Shown piece after piece: positions 23,063 to 36,149 of a DNA stretch of 64,000 bases. The notes under the pieces are model-generated. The model ran no database searches, was not told the origin of the DNA, and saw only the letters and a list, made by a program, of their open reading frames with translations. How positions within the stretch are numbered: the first letter of the stretch is position 1; every line of letters starts with the position of its first letter. Source of the stretch: Sambucus nigra. Lineage: Eukaryota > Streptophyta > Magnoliopsida > Dipsacales > Adoxaceae. The translations under genes were made by a program, and so were the position numbers. The stretch is taken from the NCBI GenBank assembly GCA_949130495.1, contig OX422207.1, forward strand, positions 830,960,073-831,024,072, given 5' to 3'.

Positions 23063-24703
23063 CCTGTGACACCCCGACTAATTAAATACCGGGTAGCTAC
23101 TCCTTTATAAAATTAATTCAAAATGCCAAGTTGGCTCAGTTAATAGCATCACTGTCGAAAACATTTTATTATTTCTAACCACCTAGTATTTAAAAAGCAA
23201 GTTGCCTAATTTTAATTTAAGTCTGATTAACATGCAAGAAGTAAAACGAAGAAATAGATAACATCATTCACCATGCTGAAGTAAAATGAATAACCATCAC
23301 AATAGAGTAAATAAAGTCTGGAGGAAACCCCTCACTACAATCCCATAACTGAAATAAATAACCGAAACTGAAATAAAACATGCTAAAGTCTGAAAACTGA
23401 AATGTAAAAGATGTCTCTAAAGAAATGGGCAACATGCCCTACAACTGATAGATAGTGACTCTGGAATCCAAAGAGATAGAAGCGTCTACATGCAAATCCC
23501 TGTAGCTTCCACAAGCAGCTACATCTCGTCACCTGAATGAGTACCTATGCTTGGTGTCCTTGTGGCTGGGCACCTAAAAATGGTTTAACAAAGAAAAAGA
23601 GATTTGAAAAGCAAACGGGTCAGAGCCCGAATGTGGAGTTATATTTTAAAAACCTGCAAGTGCTTTAAAAACATTTAAAACATTAAATGCAAAGTACATG
23701 TTAGGACGTGCACTCACATGATATTCTCACCTCTCGTCTAATTGTGCACTCCTAACGCAAGTACCCATCTATATCGACCCATACTACTAGCTAACTGACA
23801 ACATAACTAGCTAGACTGTCAAAGGTTCTACCCATATTACACGGTTCCATTTAACATAATAACGCTCGTAATTAAATAGAGGTTTAACGTAAACTCCGTT
23901 ACTAAATATGCCATATATATATAAGTATCAGTTAACTCCTTATATATCTCGAAACAATACCGTAATACAGTTACAACATTAACATGAGGATTCCCATTAA
24001 TTTAATGTATATTATTCATATCATAAATATACAATACAAGCACCCCGCAATCTAAGCTGTAGTGCACACATACTCTGCTATCCATCCCGGTACATCACGT
24101 ACATAAGGATCACATATTCCGAATCTCTCAGGAATAGTTCAGATAACACAAATCACAAATAGTGGAGGCGAACACAGTCACCATCACGTGGGTCACGCAC
24201 ATACCTACGCTCCCACGGTCAGCGGACTTATTTATATCACAATAAGTCTTTCTATGACCTATGTTCATCAAGGTACCAGTCTATATCCCCCCCGTAGGCA
24301 CACAAGGATTAAAGGGTCCTAAGCGAACGCAAACCTCCCGTGATAGCAAGTATGGTAGGTATGTCATACACACAATCCATATACCAATACTAAGTAACCA
24401 CACATCTTAGTAATATCGTATTTTAATCATAGTACATATTGCACTCTCGTACTAACTATAATTATCACAATTCGTACTATTCCGGTTTGTAATTATACGC
24501 GCCATAATTTCTCACGTCGTAATAGACACTCACGTCTCATCCCAAACCGTCCATGTAATACAACTCTCGTATATAATTCCTCCTCATAATTACCCAAATG
24601 TCCCAAGTTTATCACTATATCATCAAAGGAATGCTATCTATAACCTCGAACAAATTCACGGAACTCCAAAAGTCAAAACAGTCCAAAAAGGACCAAACTG
24701 TCA

Positions 24704-24951
24704 ACTCGTTAGAAGTCTCGTTCGAACGAGGCTTCGAACGAGTTTGGACTGTCAGGTCGTTAGAAGTCTCGTTCGAACGAGGCTGTTCGAACGAGATCCC
24801 AGTTCGTTCGAACGAACTGACCCTTCTAACGATATCTCGTTCGAACGAGATATCGAACGAAAATCCCTACTCGTTAATAACGACTGGTCAACTCGTTAGA
24901 AGCTCGTTCGAACGAGTTCGTTCGAACGACCTGGGGGCTGCTTCTAACGAG
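24704..24951. repeat. TTCGAA palindrome cluster in the 5' LTR
   Basis: Same array as 16855-17102 with very few differences. It lies 460-700 nt downstream of the GC-type donor, inside the predicted leader intron. Confidence 0.9.
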
Positions 24952-25408
24952 CTACCAGTTTCGGCCCAGATTTTTCCCCAATTCGTTTTTCACCATTTTT
25001 AACACTTTAATCCTCCTCCAAAGTTCATCCCAATAACGTTTTAGGGTCTCTAATTCATCCTAAACATATTTACATCATCTCCTAACATGTTTTCAAGGAT
25101 TAAATCATCATACCATTAACTAAATTTACAAATCTCTACACTTTTTTTTTTCAATTTCTCTAGAACATGAACCCTAGGTTTATATCATCATCAAATCCCA
25201 GAATTTATTTCGTTTTAATTCCTTCAAATCACAATTAATATAAGGGAAATCATCTACCTATCATACTACATGCAATCCTCTTCATAATCTCCAATTTCTA
25301 AACTTCAAACTACATGGGTTTTCATTATCTTCCAAGAACAGTTGTAATTTATCAATTTTTCTAACATGGAGGAAACATTCTACGAATTTAAATATGATTA
25401 AAACACTT

Positions 25409-25558
25409 GCCTTGATTGTCTCTGAATTTGGTGTGGATTCGGTGTAGAATTTCTGCAGAATTCCTCTCTCTCTCTCCTTCTCCAAGCTTTCTTCTCCAAA
25501 AGGCTATGGTGGCTAGGGTTTGCTTTGGGGAAACTTATGAAAACCTAATTTTATAAAC
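25409..25558 (-). promoter_or_regulatory. Core promoter, AUG-free leader and GC-type splice donor
   Basis: Reading the minus strand: a TATA box (TTTATAAAAT, 25558-25547), a leader containing a GAGAAGGAGAGAGAGAGAGG tract with no ATG, then ATCAAG|GCAAGTG. The exon would end at 25411. AG|GCAAGT is the consensus for the minor GC-AG class of plant introns. ATG triplets resume soon after the donor. The transcription start is inferred. Confidence 0.6.
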
Positions 25559-26053
25559 CTCCGTAGCTTGTTGGGTTAATAAGGGTTGGTTGGGTTAATT
25601 CCTTATCGGATTACAACTCTCAATTTTCGTCACTTTTACTTCCTCAAAATGTAAAATTACCAAAATGCCCTTTATGGTGCCGGTATGGCCTAAAAATACC
25701 CCGGGACCCAAACTATACCCCCGGCTAGTGTTTTCTGACTATCTCGACCCTTCCGGACTCGTTGGCGCACTCAAAACGACCATACGGATTATAGATTTTA
25801 AATTCACTTTTATTATCAAAATATTATACCGTGACGCGGCGGTCCCACGCGTCTCAACAAAATTTCCAAATTGCCGTATATAAATCTCACGACAAATTTT
25901 ATAATACCAAATACATATATAATCGTATATGCACGCAATCAAATACCAATTCGCATCTCATTAGTATTTTTATCCCGGATTAATTTCCAATTAATACGCA
26001 TTTAATTAATTAATCCTCAAAAATAAATATAGCCAAAAGTACGGGGTATTACA

Positions 26054-26252
26054 ACATACACATACACTGCCATATACACACACACACACACACACATACA
26101 CTGCCACTGCCACATACACATACACATACTGCTGCTACACATATAATACTGCTACACATACACATACACTGCTACATACTACTGCTACACATACATTGCC
26201 ACACACACATACACATATACTACCACATATACATACTTCTTCTACATATACA
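26054..26252 (+). repeat. Left arm segment 3: ACATACAC-type simple repeat
   Basis: A degenerate (CACATA)n / CACTGC repeat, counterpart of the TGTGTATG region at 46330-46640. It carries the right target duplication of the chromovirus (26054-26058) and the left one of the solo LTR (26248-26252). Confidence 0.8.
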
Positions 26253-29119
26253 TGACAACCCAGACTTTTGAGCGACTATTTTATATTATTTTGCATGATG
26301 GGCTAATTTTATAAAATAGAGAAAGTTGGAGTAAATATTATTTCCAGTGAGTTAAAGGATAATATTTACCATGTTTTTCCTATTTACTATTATGAGGAGG
26401 TAAATAACATTATATTGTGTTTGATTTGCGTCGTTGTGATTTAAGAGACGATTATGACTTATATTAAAATTTGAGTATAATAAATGAATTAACATGACAT
26501 GGGGACATAAATTATTATACGTTACTCCGAATGCTAATTTAGGGGGTGCGGTTAATTTTGGAATAATCGAGATAGTCAAAATAAGTGCCAAGTTGTATTT
26601 TTGAGTTCCGGGCACTTTTGTCAGGTTATGACTCAATTATGTAGTTACGAGTCATTTTAGGGGTGTATCAACATTTAAAAGAGGGAAATTTATGTTTAAG
26701 GACCGTTTAAGTCTCTCGATCCCTTTTATTTCTCATATTATGTTATAATCCAAGAAAGAGAGAAAGAGAAGAGAGAGTTGGGAGAAAATGGAGAAAAAAG
26801 AGAGAAATGAAGATTTGAAGCCGGAAATCGTTGCAACGGGAAGAGAATCCGAGGCTACAAACTTGAGGCAAGTTTTCTTACTTGCTAGATCATGATTTAA
26901 TGTGATAAATTGCATGTATAGTTAGTTTTTGGAGATTTAAACCATAAATGGGTTTTTGATAATTTTGGTGTTTAAACCCTTAAAGTTTGTAGTTTAATTG
27001 GATTTGGGTGGAGAAGAATAGTTAGATAATGTGTAGAAATGATTTAGTAGAACTATTTGTTGTTGATGTTGGAGAAAATCGATGATTTTAGGTGTTGGGA
27101 AATTTAGGGTTCTTAAACCCGTAGCCCAAATTGGGCAATTCTGCAGGGCCGAATCGATTCGCCCCCAAGCAAATCGATTCGGATACAGGGGAGGACACAG
27201 GTCTGGGGAAACTAAATCGATTCGAGTTGGGTCCGAATCGATTCGTCTGAGTCAGTATGTTGGTTTTGCTCACTGAATCGATTCATTTTTTTAGCGAATC
27301 GATTAGTAATAAGAGGCGAATCGATTCGGCCTTAGGTGAATCGATTTGGATGCCCTGTTTTTGTGAGATTTTTCTAGTTCTATTTCTAGCCCTTTTCTTT
27401 TAGGTTCAAGGTTTAGGAACCTTCTCTTGGGAAGTAATAAAGAGTATTAGAGGTCTATTTTAGGTAAACAATATCCTAGGTTAGCATGGGGTTAATTGGT
27501 CTTATCCTAAGAGTAGTGTAGAGAGGTTAATGTTCCATATGATATAGGAAGTTAACCTAAAATTAATAGAAGGTAAAATGATAAAGTTTGGGACTTTTGG
27601 GAGACTATTAATGTGGGAAATTCCTTTGATGATTTATGGTATTTCCTTGGGACTCTTGGAGACTAGTGTGAGGATATTGGCACTTCGGGTCTTAGGTCAT
27701 TAATAAAATATGACTTTAAGAATAATAAATGCATATTCTAAAATTTGGTACTTAATGACTAAGTATAAATGATTTTGTGAATGTAAAAAGTGAATGTTTT
27801 CAAATGGAGAAATGATTTTTGTAAATGATAATTTACATATACACACCTCTCTAAATCGCTATCATAAGGGAAGTAGCGCATGAGGTGAAGTCCCCTTGCT
27901 AGTGAATGCAGGGTGAATATAGTCCTCTACGATATTACTGGCTATTATATTATATGTTTATTTTACGAAGTGAGGTAATTCTGGGTGTGGTTATGACTCA
28001 CTGTCGCAGGTATATGGCGCTTCCCGACGTCTTGGATTGTAGGATGCCCAGGTTGTCTTGTTTGATAGGCCTTGGAAGATGATAGCCATTTAGGGGCACG
28101 CACAGTGGGGAAACCCGGATGGGAGGTCTTAGAATCGTTATATGATATGAAATATAACTATTCATAATAATGTGTGACATTATTGATGTTAGATCATTTT
28201 ATGATTATAAACTTGCTTTAAATACATTTCCTGGATGGAAGAGGGGAAATGGGAAGTTATGAGATGAAATGAAATTGGTAAATATTTTGTGGAATGAAAT
28301 GATATTCACATATTTTCCTAAAGAGAAAGAGGAACTATGCATGTAGAATTGTGAATAATTGAAATGATTTCTCCTTGAGTAAATGTAGATGAGTTCTCTC
28401 GTGCTTATATGAACATTGAGCATTATCATTGAGATTGCGCTAGGTTGTGCTTTTAGATTGAGAGGTGAGAAATTACATGTTAATTGCGAGTGAAAGTTAC
28501 GTTCATGTTATCGATTAGATATTCATAACTGTCACGCATTTTATTTACATGGTGATCATATCAAACCGGGCCTTAACCAGTCTATATCTCTTTGTTTTGC
28601 ATGATCTCTTTGTCCGTTCAGGTTCTCCTCCACAAGGACGCCCATAATTATCTCTCCATTCCAGTTGTCTTGGAGATATAGCATTTTACGGATGTTGTAG
28701 GACATTCGTTATAGACGCTCCTATCCATTGTACTCTAGCTATGTTCAGTTTATTTATTCGGGCATATTTCCTAGGCTTTGTACTCATTTATTATAATGTG
28801 ATATTTAAATTGTAATACTTGGTGTAACTTTTTTGTATTAGTCTATTAACCGACAACTTATTCGGTTATTACTTTATGCATTATTATCATTCTATTACTC
28901 GTTGATTTTTGGTATCCACTTGCTTTGCAAATTGGATTGTCTAATTGCTTTTCTTTTACTTATAAAATTTAATTTGACAGTCCATTTTCTAAAATAATTG
29001 GTGGTTATCTCAAACTATTATTTTAATGACAGTGAGGCTAAGAATGGACCATCTATGATTCCTATGATTATTGGAGTATCGGGTTGGCCACCTCTTATTT
29101 TAGTAGGCGGGTTATCACA
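26253..29119 (+). mobile_element. Solo LTR of a LARD-related gypsy family
   Basis: A 2867-bp block beginning TGACAACCCAGAC and ending GGTTATCACA, flanked by a perfect 5-bp duplication ATACA (26248-26252 and 29120-29124), with no internal domain. It is related to the LTRs at 29435-39235 but reversed; for example, about 28015-28110 matches the complement of about 30915-31010. Unequal recombination between two LTRs is the usual origin. It has the GA-rich leader (26755-26800), AG|GCAAGT (donor G at 26878) and an AATCGATT cluster. Its leader, unlike the others, contains ATG triplets. Confidence 0.93.
27148..27346. repeat. AATCGATT palindrome cluster in the solo LTR
   Basis: About eight copies of (G)AATCGATTC or one-base variants lie between 27151 and 27346, separated by 12-36 nt of unrelated sequence. 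They begin 270 nt downstream of the donor-like motif. Confidence 0.9.
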
Positions 29120-29434
29120 ATACACTGCTACAGATACACATACACTACGTACATACACTATATACATACACTACGTACATACACATCATAATAGACAATC
29201 CCTCTAATTCTCCAAGTCTGCATAGCATATAATAAAATCTATATTAGAAGCTACAACAGCTAATCCTTTTTCATCAAAATCCCTCTAATTGTTTAGTAAC
29301 CTGTTCAGATATAGAGTTACCTGTTTAGAAATGGTTCAAAAGCTTGATTCAATAGCAGTAGCTGTTTGTAGTAGTAGCCGCAAAAGAAATATATGTTTTG
29401 GTAATTATAAATAGAAGGACCTACAAAATAAAAA
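29120..29434 (+). repeat. Left arm segment 4, to the inner edge
   Basis: Up to about 29399 this is the reverse complement of 46131-46330 (shared text around TCCAAGTCTGCATAGCATATAA). The last ~35 bp have no partner in the right arm and mark the boundary of the central segment. Confidence 0.8.
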
Positions 29435-29881
29435 TGTAACAACCCGCCTAATGGGATACCGGGCGATCACTCCTATATCAAATTATAAAAGGAGTTACAT
29501 ATGGATCATTCTTAGCATCACTGTCGAAAATCCATTTAATTACTAATATCCTATTAGGCGAGCGTTAAAAACTTTTACTTAACTACTCTTTTTAACGATG
29601 AAATTAAAACATCCACAAATAAATGCGTAAATGAACTGAAATGAAAATGAAATAAATTAAAATAACCGAACACTCGGTCCAAATTATACAACCATATCGA
29701 ACTGACGTATAAAAGAATAAATAAAAATAGTTGGACCATTGGCCCGAATGTTTATACCATACCTCCTATTTAGAGTACAAGGAAAGAAGCGTCTACCGAG
29801 AACTCGCAAGCATCCACAGCTGCTACAGCAGACGTCTGACTCGAAAGAAATGTCATCCAGGCGTCCCTGTGTCTGGACACC

Positions 29882-29913
<32 letters not shown>

Positions 29914-30321
29914 CAAGAGATGAAAGGTAGATAAACGGGTCAGAGCCCGAATTTTGAAAATATTTTGCAAGTGCATAAATGCTTTATTTTTAGAAAAATA
30001 GTTTTATGTTATATTTAAATTGGTATCGCACTCCCATGAGATACCCCTCACCTCTCCTCTAGTAGTTCACACCTAACGCATCCTAACAACATACCCTAGT
30101 CAAGCTATCCCTGCCTAACTAGTCTAATTTACCCATCTACTATCTACCCTAGATAGTCCAAGTGCTAAGGGCCAAACTTCCCTCCATTCTCAACACTGCA
30201 CTAAGTTCGTGCGTGGGGTGTCTTGCAAAGCGAAATCCAAACAAGGAACCCCCTCCCCCCCGATACACTACTACTTGGCAGGGTTAATGGTAGAGATCCA
30301 TTGGGCCCGTAGCACGCACAA

Positions 30322-30412
<91 letters not shown>

Positions 30413-31214
30413 TACAATTATATTCGGATAATATCTCCCGGACTGAGGTTTACTTATCATCATCTTAATAATACTCATCCGGATCTACCTCCCGGACTGA
30501 GGTGTATTCTATACACAAAGTAATTATCATTTTTTATTTCAAAACTTTCCATTTCCCTTCTCATATCCAGGAAATGTATTTAAAATCCAATTCATTAGCA
30601 TGAATTGCTTTATCATAACATATACTTTTTAAAAGCCAGTTTTATTATCATAAAAATGCTTTTCTGTTTCAAAATATCTCATTTCCCATTTTATATTCAG
30701 GAAATGTATTTAAAAGCCATTTTTATTATCATAAAAATGCTTTTACCATATCATATGCTTCCACATCCCTTCTTCCATCCGGGAGTGTTACCGAAGCTAA
30801 ACATATAACCCATTTCCCTTCCTATATCCAGGAAATGTAATTAAAGCCAATCCATTATCATGAATTTCTTTAATATAACGCGTTCTAAGACCACCCGTTC
30901 GGGTTTCCCCACTGTGCGTTCCCCTAAATGGCTATCATCTTCCAGGGCCTATCATTAAGACAACCTGGGATCCTACATCGCAAGACGTCGGGAATCAGCC
31001 ATGTGCCTACGGGATAGTCAAGACCACACCCGGAATCTCCTAACCAGCGCAGAAAAATATATATCAACAAATGCCCACATGGCCTATAGGACTATATCCA
31101 CCCTGCATTCATTAGCCAGGGGGCTTCACCATACGTACGCAACTTCCCTTATGATAGCGATTTAGAGAGGTGTGTAATCCATATTTTATCAATTATGAAA
31201 ATCATTTATTTACC

Positions 31215-31271
<57 letters not shown>

Positions 31272-33052
31272 AAATCACACAGTATATACATATCCCATAT
31301 ATTCTTCCTAGAATATATATAAACAGCCATAGTGGCCTATAGCATCTAGCGATGACCCAAAAATCCCAAAGCATTAATTAACTCCATACCCCGGATCGTA
31401 CATTAACTTAATCCGAGGTTCCTTATTTCATCCTGGGGTTTATTCACCCTCTATACCATTATCTAGGAGTCCTAATATAATATCTAGAATCCCCGGTAAA
31501 AATCTCCAAACCCATAGTTTAAATCTCCCTAAACTTTAAAAGGAGAAAACCTTAAAATTTTGCCAGGACCGAATAGATTCGGCCTGCACGAATCGATTCG
31601 CTGGCCACCGAATCTATTCGCCCTGTCCGAATCGATTTGAAATGGTTCTACTTTCAAACTACCTCTTACCGAATCGATTCGGCCTGTCCTAATTGATTCG
31701 GCTGGTCCGAAATTCCCAAATCTGCTTAGGGTTTTATATATAACCCAATACCCAAAATTCAATCAACTCACCATTTAAACTATAAGTCGGATTTATTCCT
31801 ACCAACCTAAAGTTTTCATCTCTCATAAAATTATTTAGAGGTCCTAACATTCTTTTTGGGAACCCCTGATATTTATCTCCAAAGTTCTATCCTTAATTTC
31901 TAACTAGCAATTTTGATCTCGGACAACTTTCCGTAGAAAAATCACTATAAATCCAAAAAAAATCAGAAAAATACGTGGTCGGTGCCCACGCGACCGCGTC
32001 GAAGAGATATACAAATTTTATTTTTTGACCAAGAGCCGAATCGATTCACATTAGGCCGAATCGATTCGGTTAACAAGAAGGTCACTATTCATCATCTTCA
32101 AAAAATTTCCAAGCCTCCATTATTCTCCATTTTTGTTGTTTATGAGCTCATCCAACAACTCAATAAACATCTAATCTATGTTTTACCACTAACACATCAA
32201 TTTATTTGGGGTATTAAACTATTTCTCTTAGATTTAAACCCTAAAACCATAAAAACCCCAACTTAACATTTAAACCCTTTTTTATACTCCATTAACATGG
32301 TTTTTACACTAGAAATCATTAAGAGTTTACATTACATAAATATGTAAACTCATATCTAAGTTTTATCAATTTTATTTTAAGGGTTCTAACCCAAAATAAT
32401 ATTTTTACCAACTATGATATGAGATTAATGCACAAAAGTAAATAAAGCAAGTAAACACTTGCCTAGAGGATGAAATCCGACGACCTCGAGCCGAATCCTG
32501 CGGAGTGTGGCTGGAGTTTCCCCCTTTCTCCTCTTTTCTCCTCCTCCTCTCTCTTCTCTCTCTTCTCTCTATTTTTTATTCTTCCTTTTCTCTTTCTTTA
32601 CCCTTCTCCCTCTATTTATAAGGAGAAAAGGTTTTAACCCCTTTAAAATCCAAAAACGACTCGTTTATCCAATTACGAGCCCGTTAAACTCCAAAATTAC
32701 CCGGAACTCAATTTCGACAATCGGACACTCTTTTTCGACTATCTCGGACATTTCGAGACTCATGACGCAGTCAAAATTCCTATCCGAGGTACTTGACCGC
32801 AAATCACTATTCTAACCCATAAAGAAAATTGCGGGTTTTCAACTCAAAATCTTACATCTTTTGTCGCTATACTCCACGGTGACATATAATTAAATTACTT
32901 CGACCTATATAGTCCCAAAATAATTTATAACACCCTTCGAAAATTATTAAATCCTCAAAAATCCAAAAAATTACTATTTCGAGAAATTCTCCAAATTCCA
33001 ATTAATACTTAATTATGGGATTTAATCATCTCCAAAAGGACGGGTTATTACA
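29435..33052 (-). repeat. 3' LTR of the LARD element
   Basis: Plus-strand TGTAACAACCCGCC ... GGGTTATTACA. It contains (TA)n tracts at 29881-29902, 30325-30408 and about 31218-31268, AATCGATT words at 31565-31700 and 32037-32070, and a TATA box (minus TTATAAATA, 32621-32613). Confidence 0.92.
30325..30408. repeat. (TA)n microsatellite in the 3' LTR
   Basis: About 84 bp of TA repeats. The same site in the other LTR (36574-36620) is shorter. Confidence 0.95.
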
Positions 33053-35660
33053 TACTCCCCCCACCCTTACAACGGAATTTCGTCCTCGAAATTCAGATAT
33101 AACCTGCACCATCTAACTAGGATCACTCCAAATCCTAATACCTTGAGGGGAACGATACTAACCCAACGGTTCCCAACCATACACTATGCGGCTACCGCAA
33201 TCATAAAGTGACTCTAATACGTCACATCATACCCATCATCTATAATGCCTATCAGCATGAATTTCAACCTTATATACTACGCCTCTTCTATTTCAGGCGG
33301 TATATAAAACCATCTTACCAAGGAGCCCATTCACCTTTCCAACTTGTGCACATCTGCACATCCGTAGTGAACGTCTGACACGTAACACTCTCTCCCAATA
33401 AGGGTCTCCTTTCCTCGGTGTAATACTCATCTATGGGTCCTTCCGACCATGGAAAGTCCAAACTCCTAACCTCGGCATCACTAACTCTATTGAGCCTACA
33501 TCCTACAATGCTACGATCTATATGTTACCCTACCTAGGCGAAACGAGTATCCTAGATATACCCTTAGTGCCCTAGGCCTTTCTCAACTCCCGAAATTTGC
33601 TTAGTTTCGTGCGTGGGACATCTCTCCAAGGCAAAATCCAAAAAAGGAACCCTCCCGTTACACTACTCCCTCGCGTCGTCGGTCATCTAGATGTAACGGA
33701 CCAAGGCACACCAGCGGGACATCCTAAAATCCTGTCTACGCTAACCCTACGAATGAATTTCTATTATCTTATCCTTCCGCCCATACGGAAGGAAACCTAA
33801 CTAATCGAAGTGCCTACTATCTGTAGGAACCTACTTACATCACACCGATCACAGATTTTTTCCAAATTTTGCCTTCTTATTAAGGCCTGGCTATCATCCT
33901 CAAATCAATTTCTCTAAGTCCTACTCCACCCAACTACTTGTGGCGAGAGGACCACTTTAGTGCTTTTTCATAGCACAATATTTCCATAAGCGTACCATCA
34001 TCACAGGGCTCATAGTCTATAGTGGTTCATCCTCACTATATGACTAACCCACACCCTTGCATCCTATAACAGCTCTCCACGCCCGGTGCCGTTAAGAGTC
34101 ATGTGTGGAGTGTCTCACAAAGCGAAATCCAAACAAGGAACCCCTCCACACATTGACACTTGACTTCGTCGGTCACGGAGTCCCGTTATTTCAGACATGC
34201 AACCGGGATAATCATATCCCTTATCAACAAAAGGTGATCTGAACTCCTATCTCTAACTAAGAGTCACATCGCCAAGCGCTCGCACTCATTTTTAAGTCCT
34301 TGCGCAAACAATAATGAGCTTTATCTTACAGCTCAACACAAATCCTGCGGCCTTAAATCATATATATAAGGTCTCCCTATACCCAAATGACGATAATGAA
34401 ACCTCCACTCATCGAAGTTTCGTATCCCATAATAAATAAGGTGAACTCAACTGATATCTAGGTGAGACACCGCAACAATAACTTGTTCCCTCCAGGAACC
34501 ATGGACACGATAGACTTGCCATTCTTAGCCTGCTATCGCTCCGATCAACCAAATACATTATACGTATATATACAAAATATAAACACACGCCTCTATAACG
34601 AGTGAAAGAAAACAAAATTCCGCTATCGCGGAAAAATACATAGGCCTACATTATTATGTTATCGAGATAGAAACAAAACTCAAATTACACACACGGGTCA
34701 AGGGCTAACGAACACCACAACTTCATCTAGCCACACCTCTTACCAAAATTTCTTAACTCTAGGCCCCATCTGGGAACTCTAACCTTATCCTTTATTCCTA
34801 CCAGAAAAGGACTAACCGTGTGGCTCCGCACTCCACAATACCATTTTGATCACTGGCCTTCCTGACCATGATAAGGTCGTCAACCCATCAGACTCTATAA
34901 CCTTACTCCTTACAGTCACCTTATTAATCCTCTTAACTTCTTTGTTAAAAGGAAACTCCACCACCAGTTCCAACAATCCTATTTCAACAAATCTCCCCAT
35001 GTGGATGTCCCCTCAGGGGAACCTGAACACACCCACATTCTCCGTAAGTGTTAACAACACTTCTCTAGTGAGCCTATCCTTCCTGGAAAGGACTCATTAT
35101 TCATTGTACTTTCCTCAACTCGGTACAAGGTTCACTTCTCCATAATGTTCTTTATTCACAGTCGGTCTCTGGCCGACCCTCATGTGAATAATTATGAAAC
35201 GGAATTCTTCTCCTCCCCGCAGAATCATGGGGACTCACGGTTAAAACTATCCGTAAGATCCCTTTGGAACCCTTATCTCCACGGGGTAATTCAATTTGAG
35301 TACCACTTTCTACCATAGTAGTACTTGGATGCTCCGAGCTACTATACTTTAGTAGTCGTTGCAACAATCCTTACCATTTGCCACAAGGAGAGTGGCCTCT
35401 ATTAAGGTCCTCGTCCCCAACTTCTACCAGCTTCCCCAGCTGAGCTCCAACTCCTGCTGCCCTCCGAGCTCCGCACACGATTCTCAACAAGTGCGCAAAA
35501 GATTAATAAAATCTTCTAACATGGCAGAAGAATGAAATCTCACAAGAGAAATCAATAATCCTAATCCTGGGGCTCTATAACAAATCGAGAGCAACGCTGA
35601 AAGCGTAGTACGTCCACACAGATTCCTAAGGACACTAGAACCTGATGCTCTGATACCATC
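33053..35660 (-). other. LARD internal domain, non-coding
   Basis: No open frame shows a retroelement domain. The left end has the polypurine tract complement (33053-33065) and the stem GAATTTC-GTCCTC-GAAATTC (33075-33094). A motif around GCGAAATCCAAACAAGGAACC occurs twice here (33607-33652, 34098-34143) and once per LTR (30207-30250, 36447-36490), so the internal DNA may come partly from LTR sequence. The right end shares the PBS-proximal stretch with the chromovirus. Confidence 0.85.
35647..35658 (-). promoter_or_regulatory. Primer-binding site, tRNA-iMet
   Basis: Minus-strand TGGTATCAGAGC, 2 nt from the LTR at 35661. Confidence 0.92.
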
Positions 35661-36104
35661 TGTAACAACCCGCCTAATGAGATACCGGGCGATCACTCCT
35701 ATATCAAATTATAACAGGAGTTACATATGGATCATTCTTAGCATCACTGTCGAAAATCCATTTAATTACTAATATCCTATTAGGCGAGCGTTAAAAACTT
35801 TTACTTAACTACTCTTTTAACGATTAAATTAAAACATCCACAAATAAATGCGTAAATGAACTGAAATGAAAATGAAATAAATTAAAATAACCAAACACTC
35901 GGTCCAAATTATACAACCATGTCGAACTGACGTATAAAAGAATAAATAAAAATAGTTGGACCATTGGCCCGAATGTTTATACCATACCTCCTATCTAGAG
36001 TACAAGGAAAGAAGTGTCTACCGAGAACCCGCAAGCATCCACAGCTGCTGCAGCAGACGTCTGACTCGAAAGAAATGTCATCCAGGCATCCCTGTGTCTG
36101 GACA

Positions 36105-36149
<45 letters not shown>

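Larger units (their letters stand above)
15217..26053 (-). mobile_element. Full-length Ty3/gypsy chromovirus (Tekay/Del-like)
   Basis: This is a complete 10,837-bp element with two LTRs of about 2988 bp, a PBS, a polypurine tract, gag-pol in one frame and a perfect 5-bp target duplication ACATA (15212-15216 and 26054-26058). By eye the LTRs differ at about 24 sites (0.8%), so the insertion is recent. Lineage is inferred from the C-terminal chromodomain-like tail, the tRNA-iMet PBS and LTR length. One amber codon in gag is the only coding lesion I found. It lies inside the left arm of the inverted repeat. Confidence 0.96.
23065..26053 (-). repeat. 5' LTR of the chromovirus
   Basis: A 2989-bp LTR with TGTGACACCCC and GTATTACA plus-strand edges, followed by the ACATA target duplication. 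Transcription would run right to left from a TATA box near 25547-25558. Confidence 0.96.

Noticed and set aside
30209..30523. 104-codon frame with a long Tyr-Ile run (also around 36401-36683 and 48776-49039)
   Set aside because: It is translated (TA)n microsatellite.
33597..35367. Several 60-100 codon frames in the LARD interior
   Set aside because: None shows Gag, protease, RT or integrase motifs and they overlap on both strands, as expected by chance.
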